Source: Synechococcales cyanobacterium bin31.maxbin.ball.101
GTDB taxonomy: Bacteria; Cyanobacteriota; Cyanobacteriia; Leptolyngbyales; Leptolyngbyaceae
Assembly: GCA_013298165.1 (NCBI GenBank)
Contig: JAAFJU010000001.1
Coordinates: 42,826-106,825, forward strand
Direction of reading: 5' to 3'
DNA: 64,000 nucleotides
Shown: one piece after another, positions 26,295 to 34,555 of the stretch
Position numbering within the stretch: the first letter of the stretch is position 1
How the letters are laid out: each line of letters begins with the position of its first letter
Position numbers and translations under genes: made by a program
The notes under the pieces: model-generated
The model's database searches: none
Told to the model about the DNA's origin: nothing
The model's input: the letters and a program-made list of their open reading frames with translations, nothing else

Positions 26295-27818
26295 ATGACT
26301 GATACTGCCCTGCCCCCTGTGATTCAGGCGATGCTGAAGCCGGACTTTTATCCCCATGCGGTGACAGAACCGATCGAGCTTATTCAAACCCACATCTCCT
26401 ATGTCTTCCTGACAGGCGACTACGTTTATAAGTTAAAAAAAGCCGTCAACTTCGGCTTTCTCGATTTCTCCACCCTGGAAAAGCGCCAACATTTCGCCCA
26501 GGAAGAACTTCGTCTAAATGCAAGGGGCGCGGCAAAACTCTATCTCAGCGTCGAATCCATTACCCAATCCGGGGATGGATTTGAAATCGGGGGCAGTGGC
26601 GATGTGGTCGAGCCTGCGCTGAAAATGCAGCAGTTCCCGCAGGCGACACTCATGAGTGAGATGTTCGATCGGGGTGAACTGACGGAAGAAATGATCGTCA
26701 TGCTTGCGAAAGAACTCGCTGTTTTTCATCGCAAATCCGAAAGCAACGATCACATTCGCACCTACGGCACCGTCGAAGCCATTCGTCAAGCCTACGACGA
26801 AAACTACGCCCAAAGCACAGGCTACATTGGTCGTGCCCAAACGCAAGCACAATGGGATACCACCAAAGCCTACAGCGATCGCTTCTTCACCGACAACGCC
26901 GAAGTCTTTGAATCCCGCGTCAAGGCTGACAAAATTCGGGAATGCCATGGCGATATTCATTTGCGCAACATTGCCTATTGGAATGGCGAAATGTTGTTGT
27001 TTGATTGCATTGAATTCAATGAACCGTTCCGGTTTGTCGATACGATGTATGACTTAGCATTTGTTTGTATGGATTTGGATGCGCGGGGCCGATCGGACTA
27101 TGCCAATCTCCTGCTCAACACCTATTTAGAACAGACCGGAGATTACGAAGGCTTACAGGTTTTACCGCTGTATCTCAGCCGTCAAGCTTACGTTCGGGCT
27201 AAAGTCACGTCATTCCTATTGGACGATCCCGGCATTCCCGCAGATGTTAAAGAATCCTCTGCAAAAACCGCCGCAGACTACTATCGCCTTGCGTTTGATT
27301 ACACCCAGCGCAGCAGTGGCAAACTGTTTATGATGTCGGGCTTATCGGGTTCTGGCAAAAGCACAACGGCCAAATCCATTGCCCGCGCCCACAATGCCAT
27401 TCATTTACGATCGGATGCCATTCGTAAACATCTCGCAGGCATTCCCGTTGAACAAAAGGGAACCGATGCTATTTACAGCGCTGAAATGACGGATAAAACC
27501 TACGATCGGCTTTTAGATCTCGGAATTTTATTAGCATCCCAAGGTCACACCGTGATCTTGGATGCGAAGTACGATCGGATGGCGCTGCGTGCCCCGGTGA
27601 TTGCAAAAGCAACTGTTGAGGGGATTCCGCTGACGATCGTTCATTGTGATGCGCCGATCGAAGTCTTGACGGCCAGAGTGGCGGCGCGATTGGGGGATAT
27701 TGCCGATGCTGATGTCGCAGTCTTACAGAAACAAACCTTTGAAGGCTTTAACGACGCTGAACAAACATTGGTGAAAACCATTGACACCACGGGCGTATTG
27801 AATTTGGAGGCCATTTAA
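26295..27818 (+). CDS. Phosphotransferase-like / P-loop kinase fusion (COG2187-COG0645)
   Basis: A 507-residue two-domain protein. Residues ~1-340 are an aminoglycoside-phosphotransferase-like kinase fold with the Brenner motif ECHGDIHLRNIAYW and the metal-binding LLFDCIEFNE, followed by VDTMYDLAFVCMDLD. Residues ~345-507 are a small P-loop kinase: MMSGLSGSGKSTTAKSIAR (Walker A) and IHLRSDAIRKHLAG. The fusion occurs across many bacteria as 'bifunctional aminoglycoside phosphotransferase/ATP-binding protein', and its substrates are unknown. A GAGGA ribosome site precedes ATG 26295. The neighbouring SWIM-domain gene downstream may be in the same operon. Confidence 0.85.
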   Translation: MTDTALPPVIQAMLKPDFYPHAVTEPIELIQTHISYVFLTGDYVYKLKKAVNFGFLDFSTLEKRQHFAQEELRLNARGAAKLYLSVESITQSGDGFEIGGSGDVVEPALKMQQFPQATLMSEMFDRGELTEEMIVMLAKELAVFHRKSESNDHIRTYGTVEAIRQAYDENYAQSTGYIGRAQTQAQWDTTKAYSDRFFTDNAEVFESRVKADKIRECHGDIHLRNIAYWNGEMLLFDCIEFNEPFRFVDTMYDLAFVCMDLDARGRSDYANLLLNTYLEQTGDYEGLQVLPLYLSRQAYVRAKVTSFLLDDPGIPADVKESSAKTAADYYRLAFDYTQRSSGKLFMMSGLSGSGKSTTAKSIARAHNAIHLRSDAIRKHLAGIPVEQKGTDAIYSAEMTDKTYDRLLDLGILLASQGHTVILDAKYDRMALRAPVIAKATVEGIPLTIVHCDAPIEVLTARVAARLGDIADADVAVLQKQTFEGFNDAEQTLVKTIDTTGVLNLEAI

Positions 27819-27843
27819 ATTAGGAGGTCTTAAGACTTTCCGT

Positions 27844-27872
27844 GTTTTTTGGGCATTGCTTGCCCAAAAAAC
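27844..27872. repeat. Perfect 12-bp inverted repeat between the kinase and SWIM genes
   Basis: Arms GTTTTTTGGGCA (27844-27855) and TGCCCAAAAAAC (27861-27872) flank a 5-base loop. The T-run precedes the GC core on both strands, so it has the wrong polarity for an intrinsic terminator. It may be an mRNA hairpin or a protein-binding site. Confidence 0.75.
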
Positions 27873-27912
27873 ATACCTTAAGTTATTGATCCTCACAGTG
27901 CGGGAGTTCGCC

Positions 27913-28794
27913 ATGCGATCGCAGCAACAGAATAACCAGCCCCCACGCAACAACGAATTTTCCGAATCGGACAGCTATGCCACGATCGCCCGTGAATGGT
28001 GGGCGCAGCGGTGGATTGACGTTTTGGAGGGCTTTGGGTTTCGGCAGCGAATGGCGCGGGCGCGTAACTATGCCAAAGAAGGCAACGTATTGAGCCTAGA
28101 CTTTACCAAATCCGGTCCCCAAGCGAGTGTCGTCGCAGTCGTGCAAGGGTCTGCACCAGAACCCTATAATGTGCAGCTTCATTTAGATCCCTTTAGCGAT
28201 GAGCAATGGGGCTATGTGGTGGAGTCTCTGGCAGAACAAGCGCTATTCAGTGCAAAACTGCTGTCCGGCCAAATGCCACAAACCATTGAAGAAGTCTTTA
28301 CCGCCAATGGCCTAAGTTTGTTTCCGTTTAATCAATTTGATATTCACAGTAATTGTGACTGTCCTGATCCGGTCAATCCCTGTAAACATATTGGTGCCGT
28401 TTATTATTTGCTAGGCGATCGGTTTGGAGAAGATCCCTTTGTCTTATTTCAACTTCGCGGACGCAGCAAAGCCGAGATCATTCAAGCATTACGCGATCGG
28501 CGTGCCGAAATCAATCTAGACGACAGTTCCCTTCTAGATTTGAATAGTCTAGAAGATTCTCCCGAATCCCAAACCCTGGCCCCCCTTCCGGATCCATACT
28601 CCATTGAAGCCTTCTGGAACTATACCCAAACGATCGACCCGAGCCTAATCTTCCTAGTCCCCTCCAGCGACAGCGTCCTCGACCTAATCGGCAGCCCCCG
28701 CGACATGGATCCCAAAATGGCCGCCGCCTGGGTCGCCATGATCCGCGATCGCCACGAACAAATCAGCACCGCGATCGTCACCCAATCCACGTAA
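27913..28794 (+). CDS. SWIM zinc finger domain-containing protein
   Basis: From ATG 27913 (293 residues); an upstream in-frame start at 27856 lies inside the inverted repeat and is unlikely. The SWIM zinc finger is HSNCDCPDPVNPCKHIGAVYY, matching C-x-C-x(n)-C-x-H. It is preceded by a conserved N-terminal region (REWWAQRWIDVLEGFGFRQR, then ARNYAKEGNVLSLDF) typical of bacterial SWIM proteins. SWIM modules bind DNA or proteins and in bacteria often accompany SWI2/SNF2 helicases; none is adjacent here. The C-terminal ~100 residues are acidic and unassigned. Confidence 0.85.
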   Translation: MRSQQQNNQPPRNNEFSESDSYATIAREWWAQRWIDVLEGFGFRQRMARARNYAKEGNVLSLDFTKSGPQASVVAVVQGSAPEPYNVQLHLDPFSDEQWGYVVESLAEQALFSAKLLSGQMPQTIEEVFTANGLSLFPFNQFDIHSNCDCPDPVNPCKHIGAVYYLLGDRFGEDPFVLFQLRGRSKAEIIQALRDRRAEINLDDSSLLDLNSLEDSPESQTLAPLPDPYSIEAFWNYTQTIDPSLIFLVPSSDSVLDLIGSPRDMDPKMAAAWVAMIRDRHEQISTAIVTQST

Positions 28795-28807
28795 GACGCA
28801 TCGCAGA

Positions 28808-28846
28808 TCGCGTCGTAGGATGCGTTAAGCGCAGCAACGCATCTCC
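28808..28846. repeat. Short dispersed palindrome (GGATGCGTT...AACGCATC type)
   Basis: The intergenic stretch between the SWIM gene and tpiA includes GTAGGATGCGTTAAGCGCAG then CAACGCATC. The arms GATGCGTT/AACGCATC form a hairpin. I know this motif as a widespread small dispersed repeat in bacterial genomes; only one copy is in the window. Confidence 0.55.
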
Positions 28847-28935
28847 TCCCGAGTTTGTTATTCCAACAAAACGTCGAATTGATCCCCCCAAGGCGTAGAC
28901 TTGAAAGAAGTTTTTTTAGAAGTAGACTCTGACCC

Positions 28936-29664
28936 GTGCGAAAGATTATTCTTGCTGGCAACTGGAAAATGTTTAAGACCCAAGCCGAAACCAGAGCGTT
29001 CGTGCAGGGCTTCAAACCATTGGTGGATGACGCTCCTAGCGATCGGGACATCGTCCTCTGCGTCCCCTACACCGACCTCGGCATCCTCTCCCAAACCCTC
29101 CATGGAAGTCGGATCCAGATTGGCGCACAGAACGTCCACTGGGAAGAAAGCGGAGCCTTCACCGGAGAAATTTCCGCAACCATGCTGCTAGAAATCGGCG
29201 TCCGCTACGTCGTCATCGGCCACAGCGAGCGTCGTCAACTCTTCGGCGAAACCAACGAAACCGTCAACTTCCGCCTCAGAGCCGCCCAAGCCGCAGGTCT
29301 AAAACCCATCCTCTGCGTCGGCGAAACCAAGCAGCAACGAGACGCAGGCCAAGCCGAAGCCGTCATCTTCGAACAACTAGCCAAGGGACTAGCAGGCGTA
29401 GACCAGACCAATCTCGTCATTGCCTACGAACCCATTTGGGCGATCGGCACCGGAGACACCTGCGCCGCCACAGAAGCAAACCGGATCTGCGCCGCAATTC
29501 GCAGCAAGTTAAATTATGCCGACGTGCCCATTCAGTATGGCGGATCGGTAAAACCGGACAATATTGATGAAATTATGGCCCAGTCAGACATTGACGGGGC
29601 CTTAGTGGGAGGCGCGAGTTTGGAACCCGAGAGTTTCTCTCGCATCGTGAACTACAAAGCCTAA
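28936..29664 (+). CDS. tpiA: Triosephosphate isomerase
   Basis: TpiA interconverts dihydroxyacetone phosphate and glyceraldehyde-3-phosphate in glycolysis and the Calvin cycle. The start is a GTG at 28936; no ATG lies in frame before the first strand. The 242-residue protein has the catalytic K11 in AGNWKMFKT, the electrophile H96 in [14 protein letters not shown], and the base E165 in [13 protein letters not shown]. The phosphate-gripping glycines are in [11 protein letters not shown] and [10 protein letters not shown]. The length is typical of bacterial enzymes. With transketolase (50901-52907) it is one of two Calvin-cycle genes in the window. Confidence 0.97.
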   Translation: MRKIILAGNWKMFKTQAETRAFVQGFKPLVDDAPSDRDIVLCVPYTDLGILSQTLHGSRIQIGAQNVHWEESGAFTGEISATMLLEIGVRYVVIGHSERRQLFGETNETVNFRLRAAQAAGLKPILCVGETKQQRDAGQAEAVIFEQLAKGLAGVDQTNLVIAYEPIWAIGTGDTCAATEANRICAAIRSKLNYADVPIQYGGSVKPDNIDEIMAQSDIDGALVGGASLEPESFSRIVNYKA

Positions 29665-29673
29665 GACGATCTT

Positions 29674-30225
29674 TTAGTAAGTGTAGTGGTCTCGGCCATT
29701 TCTAACAGAATCGAAGCATTGGGTGATAGAGAGACCTCCGCTGAGGGTTTGGCCATCGCTGATGCGGGTGACGTAGACACTATCGGTGTAGTAACTTCCC
29801 GTGCAGACGAGTCCTTTGCGGGAGGCATCGATCGCCTGCTGACATTGGGATTGACTCATGTTACCGCCCAACTGTCGGCCATCGGAATTGCGGGTAATGT
29901 ACACCGAATCAAAGAACCGATTGCCTTTGCAGGTGATTAGATCTCGGGTTTGATCGCGGTAATCCCGATCTCGATCGCGTCTACGATCGTCTCGTCGCCA
30001 GTCACCCCAGCGCCGATCGCCTCGTCTGTAGTTGCACACCTGATCGTTCGTGATTTGGGCGGGAGTGACGACTTCTTGCTGTTGATTGGTACAGAGGACG
30101 CGAAAGGTTCCATTGTTTTGCTGCTGCATTTCACGAATATCTTGAACACTCGCCATCGCAGGCGAACTCAACAGCAATGCCATCCCACCACTCAAAGCAA
30201 ATCGTTGTAGGGCGAAGGGTTTCAC
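29674..30225 (-). CDS. Secreted protein with duplicated Cys-containing domain and an Arg/Asp-rich tract
   Basis: A 183-residue protein with a signal peptide (FALSGGMALLLSSPAMA, predicted cleavage after Ala ~25). After a first Cys-containing segment (FRVLCTNQQQE, ending NDQVC) comes a highly charged tract of Arg, Asp and Trp (RRGDRRWGDWRRDDRRRDRD). Then come two tandem ~40-residue repeats: LITCKGNRFFDSVYITRNSD and GLVCTGSYYTDSVYVTRISD, each followed by G-x-x-L-x-G-x-(M/L)-S and a Cys. The even Cys spacing suggests disulfides in each repeat. I do not recognise the family. It is convergent with tpiA, with only 9 bases between the stops. Confidence 0.7.
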   Translation of the reverse strand: MKPFALQRFALSGGMALLLSSPAMASVQDIREMQQQNNGTFRVLCTNQQQEVVTPAQITNDQVCNYRRGDRRWGDWRRDDRRRDRDRDYRDQTRDLITCKGNRFFDSVYITRNSDGRQLGGNMSQSQCQQAIDASRKGLVCTGSYYTDSVYVTRISDGQTLSGGLSITQCFDSVRNGRDHYTY

Positions 30226-30308
30226 AGGGCAATTCCTCGGCTGGCTTTTTCAGATTGGATGAAGAATCTGATGTCAAAGCTCTCTAAAAAGTTCCAGCCC
30301 TCTAACCC

Positions 30309-30986
30309 CTAATTAAAAGCCGGAAGCAAAAACGCCATCACAATACCGCCCATCACCAAGGCTTCCAATACCTTCAAAATCAAACTCGATCGCCTCACCT
30401 TAGCGGCCTTAATCTCGGAAAGCGGCTTATCGTCCGATCGCACCGTCCAATTAAACATTGACATCAACAAGGGCACACCGCCCACTTTGGCCCCCATCAA
30501 CAGATGTAACGCCACACTCAGCAACACCAATCCCCAAGCAACCAAATGAGCGCTATACCAAACCCGAGTCAAATCTCCCGCCGGAAGCCATTCTTCTTTC
30601 ATCATTCGCCCTGTCACCACTGCAACCGTCGCAGCCAGTAGCATGACCGTGTTTGCAACGCGGTGGAGGGCCACCCACCAGACAGGTTGACCCACTTGCT
30701 TCAATTGACTCAGTGATTGCTCCTGGACTAGACGATGATGGCCAATCCGAAAACTATAGAGCGCAAACACCGGGAGAATGAGTAGGAAGACCAGGGCGAT
30801 CGTCCCATGGATCCCTTGAATGTCTCCTAAAGCCGGAAACGCAATGCTCCCCCACCGTTTGTCATAGGTGTTATAAACTAAAAAACCTGAAATCAAAGCT
30901 AAGATAGTCAGCCCCGAAGCTACCCCATGTAGCACTCGCAATAAAACAGGCTGGTAGGGCTGGAGGCGTGCCATGTCTAATTTCAT
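30309..30986 (-). CDS. Cytochrome b561/b6-type membrane protein
   Basis: A 225-residue membrane protein with four core helices, each carrying a His suited to heme ligation: RVLHGVASGLTILALISGF, GIHGTIALVFLLILPVFAL, HRVANTVMLLAATVAVV, and AHLVAWGLVLLSVALHLLMG. A further C-terminal helix ends the protein. This fits the prokaryotic cytochrome b561 / diheme b-type family that moves electrons between quinones and periplasmic or lumenal partners. It is divergent from a PQQ-type dehydrogenase, a possible electron donor (inference from position). Confidence 0.75.
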   Translation of the reverse strand: MKLDMARLQPYQPVLLRVLHGVASGLTILALISGFLVYNTYDKRWGSIAFPALGDIQGIHGTIALVFLLILPVFALYSFRIGHHRLVQEQSLSQLKQVGQPVWWVALHRVANTVMLLAATVAVVTGRMMKEEWLPAGDLTRVWYSAHLVAWGLVLLSVALHLLMGAKVGGVPLLMSMFNWTVRSDDKPLSEIKAAKVRRSSLILKVLEALVMGGIVMAFLLPAFN

Positions 30987-31039
30987 TGGTGTTTAGATCG
31001 AGGTTGTTTAGAACAAGCAAAATTCTTTGTCAGATTATC

Positions 31040-32269
31040 ATGGATGAACACTCTAAACCGATGCCTACCATACATAGGTTACGTCCAATCCAACAGTTTT
31101 GTGTTGCCTTCAGTGGGATTTTGTTCGCTGGATTGGTTGGGGCTTGCGATCGGACACCCGCTAATTCTGTGTCCCCCAGCCCTGCTTCTCCAACCATGGT
31201 CGCAACCCGATCGCCCCAAATTCAGCAAACGAAGGTCGTGGACGGACTAGAGAGACCTTGGAGTATGGCTTGGTTGCCGGATGGCACGATGTTGGTGACG
31301 GAAAAAGCAGGCCGACTGCGACGGGTGCGGGAGGGGAAACTATTGCCCACTGCGATCGCAGGATTGCCAACCGTGATGTCATCGGGACAGGGTGGCTTAA
31401 TGGAAGTGTCATTACATCCCAAATTTGCACAAAATCAGTTGATTTATTTGACCTATGCCTATGGTCGGGAAACTGCAAATCGAACTCGTTTAGTCCGGGC
31501 GAAACTGGATGGCAATACCTTACGGAATCTCAAGGTCATTTTTGAAGTGTCCCAAGAGAAATCGGATGTGCAGCATTTTGGTTCTCGCATAGCTTGGCTA
31601 CCGGATGACACGTTGCTTTTGGCGATCGGAGATGGTGGCAATCCGCCTGTAGAATTAGCTGGAGAATTGATTCGTAAACAAGCACAAAATTTACGCAGTC
31701 ATTTAGGGAAGATTGTTCGCTTAAGGGATGATGGTTCGGTGCCGTCTGATAACCCATTTGTGAATGACAAAGATGCTGATCCTAGGGTTTGGAGCTATGG
31801 TCATCGCAATATTCAGGGTTTGGTTTACGACCCGACCCGAAAGCAGGTTTGGACAACAGAGCATGGCGCGCGAGGCGGGGATGAGTTGAATTTAGCAGAA
31901 GCTGGAAAAAACTTCGGCTGGCCGATCGTCACCCATAGTCAAGAATATTCTGGGGGTGAAATTTCTAAGGAACGATCGCGCCCTGGCATGATTGATCCAA
32001 AAATAGTTTGGACGCCGTCGATCGCGCCTTCGGGATTGGCCGTTTATACAGGCGATCGGATTCCTGCTTGGAACGGTCATCTGTTTGCAGGGGGATTGGT
32101 CAGCCAAGATATTCGACGAATGACGATCGATGCGGCAGGCAATGTGCAGGAACAAGAACGAATTGCGATCGGGCAACGGGTTCGGGATGTTCGTCAAGGG
32201 CCGGATGGATGGCTCTACGTCTTAACGGATGAATCCGATGGACGCTTGATTCGGTTGGAACCATCCTGA
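31040..32269 (+). CDS. PQQ-dependent sugar dehydrogenase-like lipoprotein
   Basis: A soluble aldose-sugar (glucose/sorbosone) dehydrogenase-type beta-propeller. The frame is open further upstream but overlaps the divergent cytochrome gene; ATG 31040 (410 codons including the stop) or ATG 31061 both precede a lipoprotein signal (VAFSGILFAGLVGAC) with lipobox Cys. Propeller hallmarks: LERPWSMAWLPDGTMLVTEKAGRL, GQGGLMEVSLHPKFA, GSRIAWLPDDTLLLAIGDGG (catalytic His shifted to QHFGSR), YGHRNIQGLVYDP and EHGARGGDELN. It probably oxidises a periplasmic sugar. Cyanobacteria may lack PQQ synthesis, so the cofactor may be imported or absent. Confidence 0.88.
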   Translation: MDEHSKPMPTIHRLRPIQQFCVAFSGILFAGLVGACDRTPANSVSPSPASPTMVATRSPQIQQTKVVDGLERPWSMAWLPDGTMLVTEKAGRLRRVREGKLLPTAIAGLPTVMSSGQGGLMEVSLHPKFAQNQLIYLTYAYGRETANRTRLVRAKLDGNTLRNLKVIFEVSQEKSDVQHFGSRIAWLPDDTLLLAIGDGGNPPVELAGELIRKQAQNLRSHLGKIVRLRDDGSVPSDNPFVNDKDADPRVWSYGHRNIQGLVYDPTRKQVWTTEHGARGGDELNLAEAGKNFGWPIVTHSQEYSGGEISKERSRPGMIDPKIVWTPSIAPSGLAVYTGDRIPAWNGHLFAGGLVSQDIRRMTIDAAGNVQEQERIAIGQRVRDVRQGPDGWLYVLTDESDGRLIRLEPS

Positions 32270-32328
32270 GCTGAAGCCTCGTGAACAAGATATAATGTCA
32301 CGATGGACCATTCAACAATGGTAATGCT

Positions 32329-33027
32329 ATGACTCTTTCTCTCGATAATCCACGATTTCCCGAAGGGTATGACAGGTCACAATTGACGCAGCAAGCCCGA
32401 TCGATGCCGCAGTGGGTATCGATGGGATGGGATGAGTATGAACAATGGCGTGATGGAACGACCTCAAAAACGGCGCAATGGTATTTCGATCGAAATTTAT
32501 TTTTGGTGCGTGATATGGGGTGGGAAGGAATCATTCATGCACAGGTGAAAGATTTATTCATTTTGCTGCTTTCGCTTTGGTTTATGGCACATCCCGATCG
32601 GGTTGCACAGTCGATGAGTGGGGCTTTGCTCGAAAAAGCTGGATTGAAGGCAGCCTCTCCGGATCTAATGCTTTATGTCGGTCCGGGTTGTCCTGAATGG
32701 CAACTGGGTGAAGTTCGACGGATTGACCTGCATCGGTGGCGCGTCCCAGATTTAGTCGGTGAGGTGGCGGATACAACATTGGCGAGTGACTTAGATGAAA
32801 TGAAACAAATCTATGCGGCGCTGGAGATTCCGGAGTACTGGGTGATTGATGTGCAGGGGAGGCGGGTGTTGATGTTTGGGCTGGTGACGGGGAAGTATCA
32901 GGAAATAGAAACGTCGGGGTTAATGCCCGGGCTAACGATCGCATTACTGGAGGAGACTCTTCTGCGATGGACCCATGAAACCAATATTTCAGCCGCTGCT
33001 TGGTTTATGCAACAGATTTCACAATAA
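32329..33027 (+). CDS. Uma2 family (DUF820) PD-(D/E)XK nuclease-fold protein
   Basis: A 232-residue Uma2 protein. The nuclease-fold motifs are ASPDLMLYVGPG (first acidic site), VPDLVGEVADTTLASDLDEM (E-x-A-D-x-T segment) and KQIYAALEIPEYWVIDVQGR. It ends without the long coiled-coil tail found in the copy at 25375. A TATAAT at 32291-32296 lies 33 bases before the start. It is convergent with the truncated DUF29 gene. Confidence 0.87.
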   Translation: MTLSLDNPRFPEGYDRSQLTQQARSMPQWVSMGWDEYEQWRDGTTSKTAQWYFDRNLFLVRDMGWEGIIHAQVKDLFILLLSLWFMAHPDRVAQSMSGALLEKAGLKAASPDLMLYVGPGCPEWQLGEVRRIDLHRWRVPDLVGEVADTTLASDLDEMKQIYAALEIPEYWVIDVQGRRVLMFGLVTGKYQEIETSGLMPGLTIALLEETLLRWTHETNISAAAWFMQQISQ

Positions 33028-33045
33028 GAATTTACAGCATTAAAA

Positions 33046-33320
33046 CTAATTCAATAAATCACTATCCTCGCCAGGATAAAACTGACGATCGAGCATTTCT
33101 GCTAATGTGTATTCGCAGATTGTCGGAAAGGTTTCATCGGGTAGGTTTGTTTCATCGATCGCAATCGCTAGGCCCCTGAGATAGGCACGATCGATGGCTT
33201 CTTCTAAATAGGGTTTTAAACTGGGATTATCATCTAAAAGATCAATGATTTCTAACCGTTGTAATCGCAACGTCGAAAGCCAGCTACGGCTCCTAGCACT
33301 GGGCTGAAATTGCCCCTTTG
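33046..33320 (-). pseudogene. DUF29 family gene, N-terminal half missing
   Basis: The frame encodes only the C-terminal half of a DUF29 protein: GQFQPSARSRSWLSTLRLQR, then LLDDNPSLKPYLEEAIDRAY, then FPTICEYTLAEMLDRQFYPG. DUF29 proteins are normally ~150 residues with an N-terminal helical domain (Y-x-x-x-W-L-x-x-x, then E-E-(I/L)-E-x-(L/M)-G). Here homology starts just where the structured repeat at 33338-33462 ends, and the upstream frame meets a stop inside that repeat. A TTG at 33268-33270 could initiate a 74-residue remnant. I read this as gene decay linked to the repeat. Confidence 0.7.
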
Positions 33321-33337
33321 AGTCTCCGTTCCAGACC

Positions 33338-33462
33338 GTGCCGGAATGAATTCGGCACTCTTAGTGCGAAGTCAGTTGAAACTGACTGAAGAACCCTGAA
33401 TCACTCTTTCAGTCTACTTACAGTAGACTTCGCCCTAAGAGCGCCAACTTCCAGTTCGGCGC
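33338..33462. repeat. Multi-hairpin structured repeat, copy 2
   Basis: Same helix order as 12681-12809. GTGCCG/CGGCAC around a GAATGAATTC-type loop (33338-33358). Closing stem CTCTTAG 33358-33364 with CTAAGAG 33435-33441. AGTCAGTT/AACTGACT (33370-33387). GAAGA/TCTTTC (33388-33410). AGTCTACT/AGTAGACT (33411-33429). Final hairpin GCGCC...GGCGC (33441-33462). Loops such as GTTGAAAC are shared with copy 1, while most stem bases differ but still pair. Confidence 0.85.
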
Positions 33463-33532
33463 GGATCTGGCAACGATCGACCAGATTGTTCCGGTAGAGG
33501 CTTTCTTGAAAATCACTTTACTATTCTATCCC

Positions 33533-34381
33533 CTATTTCGTACGTCCCAGCCCCTTCCTCGACAACCAAGCCCCCGGCAACATCGTCATCAAAAAAGTCA
33601 GCACAAAAATACTCGAAGACACCAGCACGATCGCAGGTCCAGATGGCAAATTAAAGTAATAGCTTAAATAAATTCCCATCACACTGGAAAACACGCCGAT
33701 CGCACTCCCCCAGCCCATCATCTGATGCAGTTCCTCCGTCAATAAATAGGCTGTCAACGCCGGACCAATCAACAACGCAATCACGAGTAAAACCCCCACC
33801 ACCTGCATACTCGTAATAATCGTCAGCGTAATCCCCGCCATCATCCCCAAATGCAACATTCCCACCGGAAGTCCCATGGCCTCCGCCCCGGTCTGGTCAA
33901 AGGTATAGAACAGTAGTTCCTTGTAAAATAAATACACCGCCGCCAAAATCAAGAATCCGATCGCCCCTGTCGCGTAAATATCATTCACCGTCACCGTCAA
34001 AATATCCCCAAACAAAAATCGATCGAGATCCAGCTTATTTTTCAACACTGTAATCAACGTCACTCCCAACGCAAAAAAGGTCGAAAACGTCAACGCCATC
34101 GCCGAATCAACTTTAACTCTGGACTGCGATCGAACCCAACTGACAAAAAACGATCCCAACATCGAAGAAATAAATGCCCCGATCGATCGATGCACCCCAA
34201 AGAAGGCGGCCACAGACAGTCCTGGCAACACGCAATGGGCCATCACATCCCCCATCAACGCCATCCGCTGCACAATGAGATAGCTGCCCACCACCGGACA
34301 TAAGATTCCAATCATTACGCTTACCCCGATCGCATTTCGAATAAACTCCGACTGCAACGGCTCTATCAAAATCGACCACAT
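33533..34381 (-). CDS. znuB: Zinc ABC transporter permease ZnuB
   Basis: An ABC-3 family permease (283 residues from ATG 34379-34381; a longer frame from 34411 starts in repeat-adjacent sequence). Eight to nine hydrophobic helices are seen. Family motifs: LIVQRMALMGDVMAHCVLPG (the conserved S/A-H segment), LFGDILTVTVNDIYATG, and MQVVGVLLVIALLIGPALTAYLL. This family imports Zn2+ or Mn2+. The Zur box upstream of znuC and the His-rich ZnuA argue for zinc. It is the second gene of a znuC-znuB operon, with a 120-base repeat inserted between the two. Confidence 0.9.
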   Translation of the reverse strand: MWSILIEPLQSEFIRNAIGVSVMIGILCPVVGSYLIVQRMALMGDVMAHCVLPGLSVAAFFGVHRSIGAFISSMLGSFFVSWVRSQSRVKVDSAMALTFSTFFALGVTLITVLKNKLDLDRFLFGDILTVTVNDIYATGAIGFLILAAVYLFYKELLFYTFDQTGAEAMGLPVGMLHLGMMAGITLTIITSMQVVGVLLVIALLIGPALTAYLLTEELHQMMGWGSAIGVFSSVMGIYLSYYFNLPSGPAIVLVSSSIFVLTFLMTMLPGAWLSRKGLGRTK

Positions 34382-34412
34382 GAGCAAACACCTTGATTTA
34401 TTACCCAACACC

Positions 34413-34534
34413 CGATCCCCCTAACCCCCTTAAAAAGGGGGAACCGGAAATCAAACCAACATTCAACACATCAAACCGACATTTAAATCAACCTTCAAAG
34501 TCCCCCTTTTTAAGGGGGATTTAGGGGGATCGGG
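34413..34534. repeat. MITE-like inverted-repeat element A, copy 4
   Basis: About 122 bases between znuC and znuB. Left end CGATCCCCCTAACCCCCTTA; right end TAAGGGGGATTTAGGGGGAT then CGGG. Relative to the copies at 16341, 19857 and 22626 it is in the opposite orientation on the plus strand. Confidence 0.85.
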
Positions 34535-34555
34535 ACCCTCGCCATGACCCAACCT

